From: Leucosporidium creatinivorum
Taxonomy: Eukaryota; Basidiomycota; Microbotryomycetes; Leucosporidiales; Leucosporidiaceae
Assembly: GCA_001600635.1 (NCBI GenBank)
Contig: BCKL01000028.1
Location: forward strand, 280,076 to 344,075
Direction: 5' to 3'
DNA: 64,000 nucleotides
Below are positions 47,101 through 58,920 of the stretch, in pieces (the first letter of the stretch is position 1; the number at the start of each line of letters is the position of its first letter). The translations under genes and the position numbers were made by a program. Below the pieces are notes generated by a model. That model had not been told where the DNA came from and searched no databases. It saw nothing but the letters and a program-made list of their open reading frames with translations.

Positions 47101-49982
47101 GATCTGACGCTGAGACTTTTCTGTAGCCTCTTCGGCCTGCTTCCATGCTTCACGATCTACGCCGAAGGGGATCAACATCGACCCTCATCGTCGTCGACGC
47201 CAGCTAACCTCATCCGTCTCCTCCGCCATCCGCCATCGCCTCGATTTCAGATTTCTGTAGGTCATGTCTCGCTTCGCATAGTTTCAAAAACAATCGACTT
47301 GGGTTGCCCCATTCGAAACCTTCCGCCGAGGTCAGCAACTTGGGGGGGGATAAAGTGTTGAGACCAACGCTACGCTCAATCAAGCCTCTCTCGTCGAGGA
47401 GGCGCTCGGCCAGGCCTTCCTCCGTCCTCCGATTCGAGAGAGATGGAAAGAAGGGAGAGCTGCGAATCAACTCAACCCTAAGTGGTACGCCGAAGAGTCG
47501 CGTGGTGAGCTACAGATCGTCCCCTCGTCAAGGGTACAGCTCAGCGTTCGCACTCGAATTCTCGAGGGAAAAGGAGGACTGCTCGGCGATTAAAGAGCTT
47601 TTTGAAATCTGCAGTCGATTCTGCTCTGATACAGAAACGAGAGACGGTCTGAGGAGCACTGTTACTGTTTCTCGCACCTCACAGCGAGCAGGAGCTCAAG
47701 TTCGAGAGGCCGGGTCTCGAGCTTCTCGGCGCTGGCTTCGAGGACTCCCAGCTGAGAAGCGCGGCCGGTTGCGTTGGGTCGGGTGGTTCGAGCAAGCCGG
47801 CTTCTGCCCATCCCACAGCGTGTAACAAAAGAGCTCATGCTCAAGGATCTCGCCCGCCTATCGCATAGGGAGAGCAAAGGGGAGGAGGAGGCTGGCTCGC
47901 CTGCCTGCTTTCGGCTACGATCATTTCGGCGCTGTCCAAAGTCAGGAAGAGCGGGAAGTGGCAGCACAATGAAGTGGGATGAAAGGAGTATTGTGGGCGA
48001 ACTCGCTAGCTAAATTGCCTTGAGCTCAATCTGAACGCTCGAGAGCAGAAGCGGGAGGAGGAGGGGGGGCATCTCCAAGTCGCCCGAGCAAGGCCCGCCG
48101 AGTTGGAGGCTTGGAACCCACTCGACTTACGCGGCTCCTGGTCTGCTGGCCAAGAGCTTTTGTGCATGAGAGAGACATGTGGGTGCGAGGCTATGTAGCC
48201 GTCGTCGTCTGTCGCCAGCGCGAAAGACTAGCTTTCGCCGAAGGACAGCCGAACTCGCCTCTCGCTGGTTGCTGTACTAATAATGCGAGGTAGTCTTTGA
48301 GCTCGCTGAAGCGGTGTTACGCTACAGTAGACAGCTACGGGTAGTCGGTGAGGCGCCGAGCTAGAGATTTGGCGGCGAAGAGAGCCCTCTCCCTCGGCGC
48401 ACGAGCTGCTCCTCGCCTACGAACTCGCCCGGCATTATACTCGGGTCAGCGATGGATGACCAGGCTCAGGGATCACTGGTCAGCGTGCGCATTAACGCTT
48501 GTTTTCTGCTACGCTGTTGCCTGGTAATGAAAAGAGCCCGATGGATCGCTCCAGCGAGAGCTGGCCTCTGCGCCGAGCAGCTCGACCGCCTCCCACGACC
48601 CCAGGGGCCAGCCATTACCCAAACAAAAGCACTCACGATGGTGAGCATGGAGGCAAGTCTCAGCTTGTTGCCTGGGAGATCGGTGAGGGCGCAAGTGAGC
48701 ACGATAGAGGGCGTGTCGCCCTCCTGCTCGGCGCCTGGCAGCCACGGAAGCAGCTTAGCGCAAGGCATCGGGTCCGATCAGGTAGTCTGGACGACTAGAA
48801 GCAGCCGCTGCACAGGGTCAGCGAAGCAGAAGCACAAAGCCCGCTGCTGTCGCCGAGGAACCACCCCGCCCGATTCGGCGATGTGTCCTGCCCATATCCG
48901 GCTGACGAGAGCTTTTTGGCGGGGGACGACGAGCGAGGGAGCCTGCTTCAGGCTCTGATTCGCAGGGTTGTAGCCAAAGGCAAAGTGAAAGCTTCGCCGG
49001 TGAGCAAGGAGGAACGAAAGGCAAATGGAGACAAGACCTCGCCCCGTGTGAGGACAAAGACGCCCGACGAGCTCTCTGCTCTTCTTCCTCCTCCTCCTCA
49101 CTCGTCTTGACCAAGCTACACCTAACCGTCAGCTCTCTCAGCCTCTCTGCCTTCACCTCGCCCGGCAGCACTCGACCGTCTCCAGCTCAGGCCTCCTTCG
49201 CAATCTCGGCTCCCACCTTCCGCCGCTCCACCAACCTCAACCTTCGCTTCGCATCGCCAGCAACCGCTCCTACGCCACAGCTCAGTCGCTTCGCACTCGA
49301 CTAACAGCCTACAGGTGAGCTTTTGCCTGCTTTTCCTCTCTCCCATCTCCCAGCTTTCGCTTCGGCGATGCTCCTTCTCGTTGATGCGCGTCAGACCGCG
49401 CCCTTGATGGCGGACGCGCGAAAGAGTGCGGGGTGTCCAAAACATAGGGGCTAACTTTTCTCGCCCGTGCCTTGCATCTACTGCGCCCAGACTCAATCAA
49501 GGCTTCGCCCGAGACTTCAACGGCCAACCCTCTCCTTCCTTCTCCCTCCAGCTCACCCTTCGTCGCCCACTCGGCAGTGTAGTCTAGTCGACTACATCCT
49601 ACCCAGCACTTCGGTCACCTTCTACACGCGTCGCGCCCGCCCACGGCCGTCATCTTTGGAAGCGACCCGCCTCCCCTGCCCCAGGTGCGCGCCATCTCTC
49701 CGCTTCGCGTCGGTCGGCTCTGCCATCTTACTCACTCGCGTCCGTTGCCTTGCAGCTTTTACCAGCCAACACACTTGTCGTACTTGCACACCCGCCTCGC
49801 GTTGAATCCTTTATAACTCGACCTAGGAGCCGCTTCTCCTCTCTCCTTCCTTCATCACACTCGCTCTCGCCCTTCGCTCTTCAGCAACCCACCGCCTTCA
49901 CTCCCTCCTTCCCTTCGGCTTCGACCTCGTCCTCGCTCGGCTACTACTTCTCAACTTTACCAGCCTTTCGACTTCATCTACC
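44125..49982. other. 5.8-kb gene-poor region
   Basis: This is the longest stretch without a recognised gene. Near 44.1-44.4 kb it includes the promoter side of the glycosyltransferase. Scattered open frames of 60-220 codons (for example 44913-45581, +) have no motifs. An A-run lies at 45246-45255. From about 49100 the sequence becomes strongly pyrimidine-rich and includes donor/acceptor-like sites, so 49100-49982 is probably the promoter and long, possibly intron-containing 5' leader of the cyclin gene. I see no tRNA, snRNA or transposon signature. Confidence 0.4.
44368..44897. repeat. Cluster of CTGTAG/CTACAG hexamers
   Basis: Within 530 bases the hexamer CTGTAG or its complement CTACAG occurs at 44368, 44523, 44549, 44557, 44565, 44597, 44701, 44760 and 44892. 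The spacing is irregular, so it is not a tandem repeat. The word also occurs elsewhere in non-coding parts of the window and forms many intron acceptors. Its meaning is unknown. Confidence 0.5.
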
Positions 49983-51276
49983 ATGTCGACCTACTCCTCC
50001 ACCCGCCGTCACCCCGCTTCCCTTCTCCCCAAGATGATGCACGACCCAGCTCTCCTCGAGTTTGTGCGCTCCCCCGTCACCTCCGAGATGATTGGTACGT
50101 GTCTTTTGCATTCTAGTATCATCGCATCGACTAACCTGCCGCTCTCTTACAGCCTACCTCGCGCAAAAGGCCGTCGAGGTCATCCAGTGTGGCCCTCCTC
50201 CAGCGGCGGCCCTCCCTTCACCTCCTGCTACTCCTACTCGCACCTCGTTCAGCACCGGCACCGACTGCCTCGAACCCCAGCAATCGGCCATCCCTTCCCT
50301 CGAGACCTTCATCTCCATCCTCGTCGACAAGTCCAACGTCCAGGTTCCCACCCTCATGTGCACGCTCGTGATCCTCGACCGCCTCAAGAACCGCCTTCCC
50401 AAGGTCGCCAAGGGCATGCACTGCACTCGTCACCGCGTCTTCATCGCTTCCCTCATCATCGCCGCCAAGTACTTGAATGGTACGTCGCGCTTCTCCAGCT
50501 CGACCGAACCTCGAGCGCCGAGCTGACTTTCCTCTCCGCTGCTTTCAGACTCTTCCCCCAAGTGCAAGCACTGGGCTCGCTACGCCAACACCTTCTCCCT
50601 TCCTGAGGTCAACCTCTGCGAGAGGCAGCTCCTCTTCCTCCTCGACTACGACCTTCGCATGGACGAGGAGGACCTCCTCCACCACTTTGCTCCCTTCCTC
50701 CGCCGCTCGGTTCCCTCCACCTCCCGCTCGGCCGCTACCACTCCTCGCGCATCCGTCTCGGGCGAGAGCTCCTCCCACCCTTCCACCCCTGCTCGCCGCA
50801 CCTCGGCCGACCCCGGACTCCTCACCCCTTCGCCTTCCCCTCGGCGCCCTTCCCACATCGCCTCCCTCCCTACTCCTCGCCGCACCGCTCCCGCACCAGT
50901 ACCAGCATCAGTAGCACCAGTGCGCATCTCACCAACGAGCTCTTCCTCGAGCGGCGAGACCCTCTCCGACGACCTCGGCTCCGATTCGGACGGCATGGAC
51001 GTCGACCCTCGCTCTTCCCACCGCACCTCGACTCGCGCTTCCGCACCAACAAAGTCGTCCTCGCGCCCACGATCAGCACCGCTCACTCCCACCGACGACG
51101 CTCCTCTCCCTCACTACCAACTCGCTACTCCCGAACGCCGCCCTTCCTACCCTGAGCCGGCACTCAGGAATCAGCGTTCGGGCTCCTTCCTTCGCATGAC
51201 CTACGAGGCGGGCAAGGGCATGCTCAGCGGCAAGTCGAGTCGAGGCAACTTCAAGGACGAGGCAATGGTCCTGTAG
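49983..51276 (+). CDS. PCL/PHO80-like cyclin
   Basis: Three exons: 49983-50094, 50153-50479 and 50549-51276, giving 388 residues. The cyclin box covers about residues 38-205: [92 protein letters not shown] and [11 protein letters not shown]. These match the Pcl1/Pcl2 group of cyclins that bind the Pho85 kinase and control G1 progression, polarity and nutrient signalling. The C-terminal 180 residues are Ser/Pro/Thr-rich with many SP/TP sites, typical of phosphorylation-controlled turnover. Both introns carry GTACGT donors. The upstream 900 bases are pyrimidine-rich, suggesting a long leader. The next gene, on the minus strand, ends at 52169, so the two converge. Confidence 0.9.
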
Positions 51277-52168
51277 AGCGGAGGGCGCCGAGTTCTCCCC
51301 CCCCTTTCCCCTTTCTTTCGGCTTTCATCTTTCTGTGCTCGGGGGTGGGGATCCGCGATCCTTCTCTGGTTGTACCACACACCCCTTCTTAAACACCCTT
51401 TTATTTTGTTCGTTTGTTGGTTACCCCTCCTTCTCCTTTCGTCTTTACCACTTGTTGCTTCCCCTCTTCTCTCACTCGGGCTTCCTAATTTATCCCACGC
51501 ATCCTGCACTATATCGCAATAAAAGCAACAGAACACATTATAAAACATTCTTCACCGTCTTGACCGAGCGAGCAAGCGAGTGAGCTACAGCGAATCAGCT
51601 CAACTTTCCTCAGCCATGCGAGCGCCGAAGTCCGAAACTCGCGTCGATTTTCGCCTGGCTCGACTGCAGTCAGTGGGGCTACGCGAAGATGACTTCTATC
51701 GTTGTATGCAATGCAAACGATACGCGCTCTCCTACATTGACAACGACGATGGGGCGCCGCAGGCTGATGAAAGAGCGTTGAGCCGTTGCCCGTTGCCCAA
51801 GACCTGTCTCATCGCTTTTCGCTCGGCTTCGAGGCTCGGCGCGAGGTCAAAACTCAGTACGAGCGGGAAGTTAAGCTTTCCGAACGAATGCGAGGCTGCA
51901 TCGAGCCGTTTATGAAGGCCCGAGCGCTCCGCTTTTTTCTGCTCTCTCGGTCGCCGATCTCTCACTCGGCGGGTCGGAAGCAAGATGGGAGAAGAGTGAG
52001 TGAAAAGGACAAAGGCGAGGACAACCGCTCAATATATTGTCTGTCTTGCGATGCTACTACTGATGAGAACGACGGGGTGTGGAGAAGCTGCGAGCGGGCT
52101 CAACGGTCAGCCTCGGCTTTCGTCAACTCAGAGCGCGAGAGAATCGACACTTACAAGGAAGGAACAGC
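51277..52168. other. Intergenic between cyclin and secreted copy 3
   Basis: The first 250 bases are T-rich and look like the cyclin 3' UTR, with AATAAAA at 51517-51523 as a plausible polyadenylation signal. The rest holds no recognised gene. Confidence 0.45.
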
Positions 52169-53072
52169 TCAATCGGTCTCAGCAGCATCTCCAGTAGACT
52201 TGAAGGCGATGTCCCAGTACTGAATCTGAGGGTTGGGGTACTGGAAGCGAGCGAGCGAGCGAACGCCGACAAGGCGGAAATAGAAGAAGCGGGGCATCAG
52301 CAGCAGCCCACTCTCGCGAAGAGAAAGCACAGCAACTTACCGACAATCCACGGTTGTCGCACTGCTGCAAGTCGGTAGCATCACCCTGGGTCGGCTGGTA
52401 GCCCGCGCACCTGCCGACGTAGGCGCTCTCGAAAAGACATTGCTGGGCGGTATCATTGTCGATGTCGCACTTGGCACAGGTGAGCCAGAACTCGGACTCG
52501 GGCGAGCCGCAAGCGCCGCCGGCGAGAGTCGCTCCCCAGTTGTCGGCGGTGATGCAGGTGCCGGTCTTGGGGTCCCTACGGAGATGAAGGCAGGGTCAGC
52601 GTTGGTAGAGAGGAGGCGAGAGCAGTACTTACTTGATGCGAACGGTGCCGCGCTCGTCGTCTCCGACGTCGATGGACCAGTAAGGAATCTCGCTCTCGGG
52701 CGCGGCGGTTCCGAGGTCCCTCTGCCGGCGCAGGAAGTCAGATGAGAGTCTGAGCGAGCTCCAACCAGCGGGACTCACCACAATGATGTTGGCGAAGCGA
52801 CCGTCGAGCTCTCCCGAGGGGAACCATTTGGCCCTCTCTGTTCGAAACGAGGTTTGGTCAGCTCGGCGATCCCGGGCGAGGCGAGCAAAGGGTGAGAAGG
52901 ACTCGCGAGCCTGCGAAGCAGTAATGAGAGTGTTGTAGCCATACACCGAAGGGGCGCACCACTTGGGAGTAGGGTCGGTGAGCGATCCATCACGACGTTG
53001 GAGGGGAGAGGCGGAAGCGCCGAGCCCGAAGGAAAAGACGGAGGAAATGGCGAGAGTGGCAGTGAGGAGCAT
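52169..53072 (-). CDS. Small secreted eight-cysteine protein (copy 3)
   Basis: Five exons on the minus strand: 52907-53072, 52779-52837, 52633-52721, 52341-52575 and 52169-52240, giving 206 residues. The signal peptide is MLLTATLAISSVFSFGLGAS. Exons 2 and 3 have the same lengths (59 and 89 nt) as in copies 1 and 2, and exon 4 equals their exons 4 and 5 fused (94+141 nt), so one intron was lost here or gained in the others. Shared blocks are DERGTVRIK, SEFWLTCAKC, CLFESAYVGRCAGY and LQQCDNRGL, and the eight cysteines align. The first intron appears to use a GC donor (GCGAGT at 52901-52906) with a normal branch and AG acceptor. A TATA box (52169-53072 upstream flank, at 53171-53177) is conserved in position. 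The function is unknown. Confidence 0.8.
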
Positions 53073-54323
53073 GGTCGAGGTCGAGTAGTTGGAGATCGAG
53101 TAGTTGGCAAGAGTTCGGATTGAGACTTGTTGAGATGGAAAAAGGGAGGCAGGAAGGCAAGAGTCCCCCTCTTTATACCCTCCCTTCCCTCACCGCTTCA
53201 GTCGTGACTCCCGCATGCCCTCAGACGGCTAGCCCAGCATATAACGTCTCCTGTAGGGTTTACCACACGCTTGGAGCGACTCAGAGCCCACCTGAACCAG
53301 CAGACCGGACCAAGGCGATGCAGGAGGGCAACCCAGCACGGACGTCATCTAGCGCCGAAGTCACCGGCTGGTCGGCAGAACCGCTTTTGGTGCAGGATGT
53401 GCAGGAAGCTCCGTTCGGAAGCTGTACAAGAGCACGTCGGGCGTTTCAGAAGGCGAGCGAGTTGCGAAGGCGAGCAGGCGGCCGAAGCACCGAAGCTGTC
53501 GGCGGCTCCGAACTCACTCATCCACGGGAGAGGATGACCTCTAAAGATTCTTGAAAGTGCGTTTGACGTCAAGCCGAGCTCTAAACCAACAACACCCGTA
53601 GCCCACCTCAGCACGAAGTGAGCCGACCGAAGCTGAGGAGCTCGGCGAAGACGGAAAGCTCGGTGATCGTCTAACAGACGAGTCCGACGTCTCTTGACAG
53701 TGAAGAGAGGCGGAAATTATCCTCAGTGCTCGCGATCCCTGCGATGCAGACCTCACCCACCTAGAGCTCGAGTGAGCCCGCGGTGAAGCGAAGAACTGTC
53801 GAACAAGCGAGCGCCGAGCAGATCTGCTCAGGTTGCTTGCGCTGGGAAGGCTGAAAAGACGCCAATGCACCGGCGCCACCCCCCTTTGCAAAGATTGAGC
53901 AGCTCCTCAATCTCACCTCCAGCACTTTGCCTGAGCGCCGAGAGAGCGAGAAGCGAAGCCGGCTCACCTTACCAGCGTTTCTGTAGCTCTGAAGCCTCAT
54001 CCATACCTCCAGACCGCATATAAGAATCCCATCATCGGCTGTATCCTCGCTATCGACCCTCAAATGCCTCACTCCCTTCCAGCAGCTCCCCCTTGCTCCA
54101 CGCCGAGTTGAGCGACTTCCGATGCTTCTGCAGTCGAGTAGACCAGCCCAGCAGCCAGCCCAGCACCGCAGCACACGCTCAACTGACCCTGTACTGCTCC
54201 AGCGAGCGCAAGCAGAAGTCGAGTGAGGTGCAGGAGATCAACCTTCGCCTTCGCTCAGAAACTTGGACTTGCCCCGCGCTCGCCCCTTCGCTCCTCCGTC
54301 TCTCGTCGGTTCTGTAGCGCAGC
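53073..54323. other. Intergenic between divergent genes
   Basis: This holds the promoter of secreted copy 3 on its left and that of RPC11 on its right. The middle has CGCCGAG-type words and no recognised gene. Confidence 0.4.
53171..53177 (-). promoter_or_regulatory. TATA box of secreted copy 3
   Basis: TATAAAG on the minus strand about 99 bases upstream of the ATG at 53072, at nearly the same distance as in the two paralogues. Confidence 0.6.
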
Positions 54324-55146
54324 ATGATCTTGTACGTTCCTTGCTCACTCTCCTGGCTCGTAGCTGACACTTTGCTACCACTGCAGCTGCCCCTACTGCG
54401 CCAACCTGTTGACGGTAGCAGATTGCGGTGGCCTCAACAAATGGAGCTGCAAGACGTGTCCCTACGAGTACCCTATCGAGAAGGCGGTGAGTGTGGTCTA
54501 GCTCCCGTCTACGCTGCTCTGTAGCTGATCAGCTCGCTCGCGTGACAGTACACTGAACGGACGCACTTGGAGAGGAAAGAGGTCGACGATGTGCTCGGCG
54601 GGGAGGACAGCTGGGCGAACGTCGACAGCGTCAGGAGTGAGTTCAATCGTCGCTTTCTGCATGATCAAAGCTGCAATAGGCTACAGGCAGAGCTGACAGA
54701 CCGGTCTCCTCCCCTTCTCCTCTCGCCGACTTCGCTCTTCATTCATCTCTCACCCACGAACACCTTTCCGTTCGGATCAACCTAATCGTCTACACATCCC
54801 CCTCTTTGCTCTGCTCGCCGCACCACTCGTCTAATTACCTCGCCTCGACCGCTCTTCCTCCACCGACTCTCGTCTCTCGCCCTCATTCCTCCCCTTCGAT
54901 CAACACCTACACGATCAACTCAACAGCCGACTGCAAAAAAGAGTGCGGAGCCGATCGCGCCTTCTACATGCAGCTGCAGATCCGTTCGGCCGACGAGCCG
55001 AGCACGACTTTCTACCGGTTCGTCTCGCCTGCTATCCACGCTTCCTCTTCGCTCGTGGGTCGGGAGAACGGTGAGTATCATGCTGACGCTGTGCCGAAAC
55101 CAGGTGCTGCAACCCCAAGTGCGCGTTCCAGTGGAGGGAGGATTAG
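54324..55146 (+). CDS. RPC11: DNA-directed RNA polymerase III subunit RPC11/RPC10
   Basis: Five exons: 54324-54331, 54387-54486, 54549-54636, 54927-55017 and 55104-55146, giving 109 residues, the normal family length. Exon 1 holds only 8 nt (ATG ATC TT); it is accepted because splicing gives MIFCPYCANLL, the conserved N-terminus. The N-terminal zinc ribbon uses C4, C7, C24 and C27. YTERTHLERKEVDDVLGG is a strongly conserved linker. The C-terminal TFIIS-like ribbon has the catalytic acidic loop RSADEP and ends CCNPKCAFQWRED. RPC11 mediates RNA cleavage by Pol III and is needed for termination and reinitiation at tRNA and 5S genes. Intron 3 is long for this genome (290 nt). All phases agree. 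Confidence 0.93.
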
Positions 55147-55468
55147 GTCTCGGGCTCTCTGCTCACTCGGGCTTGACTTGGGTCGGAATTGGCGTCGTAG
55201 GGGTTCGCGAGGGAGTGGGGAATGGGTGTCGCAGTGTTGTATTTATTATCTCGAGTTCGTTTGCTCGACGCCTTCCGAGAGATGGCTCGGCGAAGGAGCT
55301 TGAACTCCCTGCTCGCCGTCGTTTCCCTCGCTCTCTTCTTCCACACATCCTCGCTGATGAGACTCGAGAAGGCCGGAAGGAACGACTATACGAATGCACA
55401 AGTACGACACGCCTACTACCCTTCCCTGCCCGACACCCCACTATCTAACTCTACGCCTCTCTCCCACT
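55147..55468. other. Intergenic between convergent RPC11 and RhoGAP gene
   Basis: 3' flanks of both genes; no further feature is seen. Confidence 0.45.
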
Positions 55469-58400
55469 CTACAACGTCTCGCTCGTCCCTGCCTCCTTCC
55501 CATCTCCCTCCCCATCCCCACCAAAAGCAAACACCCCCCTAACGTCCTCCCTCCCCGCAATCGGCGCGAGACTCACACTCTTCCCAACCGTACTGCTCCG
55601 CCGAGCCTTGCCTTTGCCTTTGATCGTCGATCCTCCGCCGGCCGAGGTGTCGAGCAACGACAGCGAGAGTGAAGAGGAGGAGCGAGAAGGGCGGGAGGAG
55701 GAGCTGGCGAGGGAGGAGGAGGAAGGTCGGCGGCCCTTCCTCTGAGGTGCGCTCCTTAGTTCGGCGAGGGGGTCGGCTCCTCCTGCTCCGTCGTCCTCGG
55801 GGATTGCACTGCCGAGAGACGTCGAGGTTGAAGATGAGGGGCCGGTAGAGGATGGTCCGTCCTCTTCGTACAGGCTAGCGAGCGACGGCCTTCGTGAAGA
55901 GGTAGGGGAGGAAGAAGGGGAGAGGGAGCGGCGGGAGGTGGCTGGGGAGCTTAAAGCTGTCGTTGAGCGTGTGGGAGAGAGGAGCGGGAGTGTCGAAGCT
56001 GGCGGTGCTGATGGCGAGCTGGCGGAGAGCGCTGAGGCTGAGATTATGGGTGAGGGCGAGGAGAGGGATGGCGGGAGGAGAGCTTGGGGGACGACTGAGG
56101 CGAGGAGGTCAGGAGTGAAGATGTCGTGGTACCTGCGTCGATCGAGACGAGGTGTGGAGGTACAGGGACGAGAAGGAAGCGAAACAAGGTCAGCTCGGCG
56201 CGTCTCCTCTCCTCTCCCTCTCTCACCACCCCTCATCTCCACCTCACCATCTCCCTCGAGACTCACCTCAAAACACACACCTTCAGCATTCCCGCCAAAC
56301 TATTCGCTCCCTCCCTCTCCACCTCCCTCCTCTTCACACCTCTCATCGTCCCCGTCTCCATCCCCGGCACTCTACACATCTCCAATTCCACCTCACTAGC
56401 TCCCAATCCACCAATAAGATTCGGCGTCAGCACCACTGCGAGGTTATTAGCGTCCATGAGATTCGTCTCGGCGGCGTTGGCGATCCGGTGAAGCGTCTCG
56501 GCAAGGCTTAGGAATAGCAGCAACTGCGCCTTGCTCAACCTCGGCAAGATCTCCTCTCTGATATAGTCCACGCAATCCGGGTTGGTCGGCAACGGACAAC
56601 TCCTCGCGAGCGGGTAAAAGCTCGGCGGAAAGATTGGATGTGGAAGTTCGCGAAGGAAGGATTTGAGGAGGGAGGCGGCGAGGTAGGGTGCGTCGGGGAG
56701 GTGGGAGAGGGAGAGTGGGTGGCCTGTATGATGTGGCGGGAGAGGGTCAGTGAGCTGAGGAATGAGGCGGAGAGGAGAAGAAAGGAGGGGACAGGAGAGA
56801 GAGCCGAGGCGCACCTCGGTCGTAGATGCCTTGTAGGATCTTGACGTTGGCTGCACTGGGCGAGCGACGGAAGATGCCGAGTGATTCGGGGCCTACAAAT
56901 AGCAAGGAGCATGGGGAAGGAAGGTGTCAGCGAGCTGGTCCCGCGACGTCTGCTCGCCGAGGGCGAGGGAAGGAGTCGGAGGAAGAGAAAGCTCGAGATT
57001 GACTCACCCTTCTCCCTCAGCACCTCCAAACAATCCTTCACCAGCCTCGGTAATCCAACCTCTCCATCCTTGCCCATAAGCTGTTCGTTCGGCGCCGAAG
57101 CCTAAGGTCAGCTCGGCGCTCGTCTTCTGTTCAGCAGGAAGCTGCGGAGAAGGACCCACCTCCTCCAGCTCCACTCCAAAGATATTCTGCACTTTATGCC
57201 CATCTTGTGGTGGTGGCAGGACGATCTCAGGCTCGAGGGCGGCGTTGGCGCTGCGGGCGGGGCGAGGAGTGGGAAGGGAAGGGAGCCGGCGCATTGCAAG
57301 TGAGGGAGGGCATGGGAGCGGGATGGCGAGGGTTTAAAAAGACGATGAGCAGGAGAGAAGGGTGTGGGACCAAGAGTGGGTGGAGAAGGCGAGGAGAAGA
57401 GAGTCAGTCTCGGTCGAACGAACGCGAGGCGGAGGACTCGAGCTCACGTATACACCTCCAACGGGATCTCCAGCCTGCTCCAACAGACTCGAGATCAGCT
57501 TTTGTTGTCTCTCACTCTCCGCCCCCCTCTTCCTCCTCTCCTCCCACCTCCCTCGCCTCACCAAACCGAACTCACCGCCTGAACCCCTCCGCTCCCATCT
57601 CTTCCTCCCGGGCCAAGGCTCCCAAGCTCGGGACCTGACTAATCTTTCTCGCCGTTTTCCGCGAGAGCAGCGTCGATAGGAAGAGGGTTAGGAGGACCTG
57701 CTTCCATTCGAGTTCGAGTTCGGGGCAAGGGAGGGAGGGGGTCAGCTCGCCGCTCTTCTCCTCGCCTCCCGCTCTCCTTCTGACGCAGGTCGAAGGAGAG
57801 CAGGAAAAGGAAGCAAAAGAGGATCTTTGAAGAGAAATTCTCACCCGCATCCACCACCCCACCTTGCCCACAATCCACACCCTCTTGACCCGTTTCCTCG
57901 TTTCGCGCGAGAGGGCGAGGTAGGTCGACACGAGGAGGGCTGTTGGGGGTGGGTTGGGGGTGGGAGAGGTGAGGAGGACCTGTTTGCCGTTCGGTTTTCC
58001 AAAGGGGAGAGGAAGGTGGAGGAAGGGGAGAAAAGGGAGGAGGAGGAGAGGTTAGCGCCGAGAACGCAGCGCGAGCGAGATCTGAAGATGAAACAGAGAG
58101 GCAGGACTCACCACCTTGTACCCCTCCTCCCCAATCTCACTACTGAACCCCTCCAGTTTCCTCCTAAGGCAATCCAAAACCTCCGCCTGACTCAACTCCA
58201 ATTCGGTCGGGCGTCTTCTTCCCTCGCCTCCAGCGTCGTCGCCGGTCGGCGGAGGTAAAGGGGAGGGTGGCGATGGGAGATGGCAGGGCGCAATGATAAG
58301 GAGAGGGGAGGAGTGGGTGGAGGTCGGCGGCGACTGGATGGCCGGGAGTTCGGCGGAGGGGGTAAAGAAGAAAGAGGTGAAAGGAAAGACAAAGCGGCAG

Positions 58401-58920
58401 AAGACGGAGGTTAGCGAGCTGTTCGTATCGCCTCGAGGTATAGCTGCGTCTATGCTAATGAGCATGCGAGCTCGAACCGTTTCGCTCGGCGCATTCAGAC
58501 GGCGCACCCCCTTGTCGGCGCCGAGCCGCCTCTTCCAGCTCCTCTACTCGCTGGTTCTTCCCCCCTTCGCTCAGACCCAGCGACGCCGTACAAGCAATGG
58601 ACCATGCAACTCACCTTGTACATGATCCTCTTACACAACTTGTCCAACTGCCTCTCCCTCTGCCGCTGCTGCTCCAAACCCTCGTCGTCTCCCTCTAGCC
58701 GAGCAGCCCCTTCTTCTCCTCCTTGCTCCCCCTTTGCTCCCTCGACCTCTGCTTCTTCGCCGCCCTCGTCGTCTTGGTTGAACAAAGGGATCGCCCCCCT
58801 CTCGCGCCCTCCTCTCGCCTTGCCTCTCCCTTCACTGCTCTCAGCAGCAGGAGGAGCACTGGAATATCCCAGAGTAGAAGCCAAGGTGTCCCTCCACCTG
58901 CCTGGCATCCCTTTGCTCAT
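55469..58920 (-). CDS. Rho GTPase-activating protein with BCH/CRAL-TRIO-like domain
   Basis: Ten exons on the minus strand: 58615-58920, 58112-58333, 57845-57979, 57576-57697, 57448-57474, 57160-57250, 57008-57080, 56815-56892, 56267-56723 and 55469-56132, giving 724 residues. Residues about 110-270 resemble a BCH (CRAL-TRIO-type) fold (SSPLLIIAPCHLP, RVWIVGKVGWWMR, RRLEIPLEVYT). The RhoGAP domain follows from NIFGVELEE: PRLVKDCLEVLREKG, PESLGIFRRSPS with the arginine finger near residue 334, LLKSFLRELPHPIFP and NNLAVVLTPNLIGG. This is the ARHGAP1/Cdc42GAP architecture; it would switch off Rho/Cdc42 at membranes. The C-terminal 220 residues are Ser-rich and disordered. The 27-nt exon at 57448-57474 was chosen because it alone links the two domains in frame. 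Upstream in-frame ATGs exist, so the N-terminus is uncertain. Confidence 0.87.
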
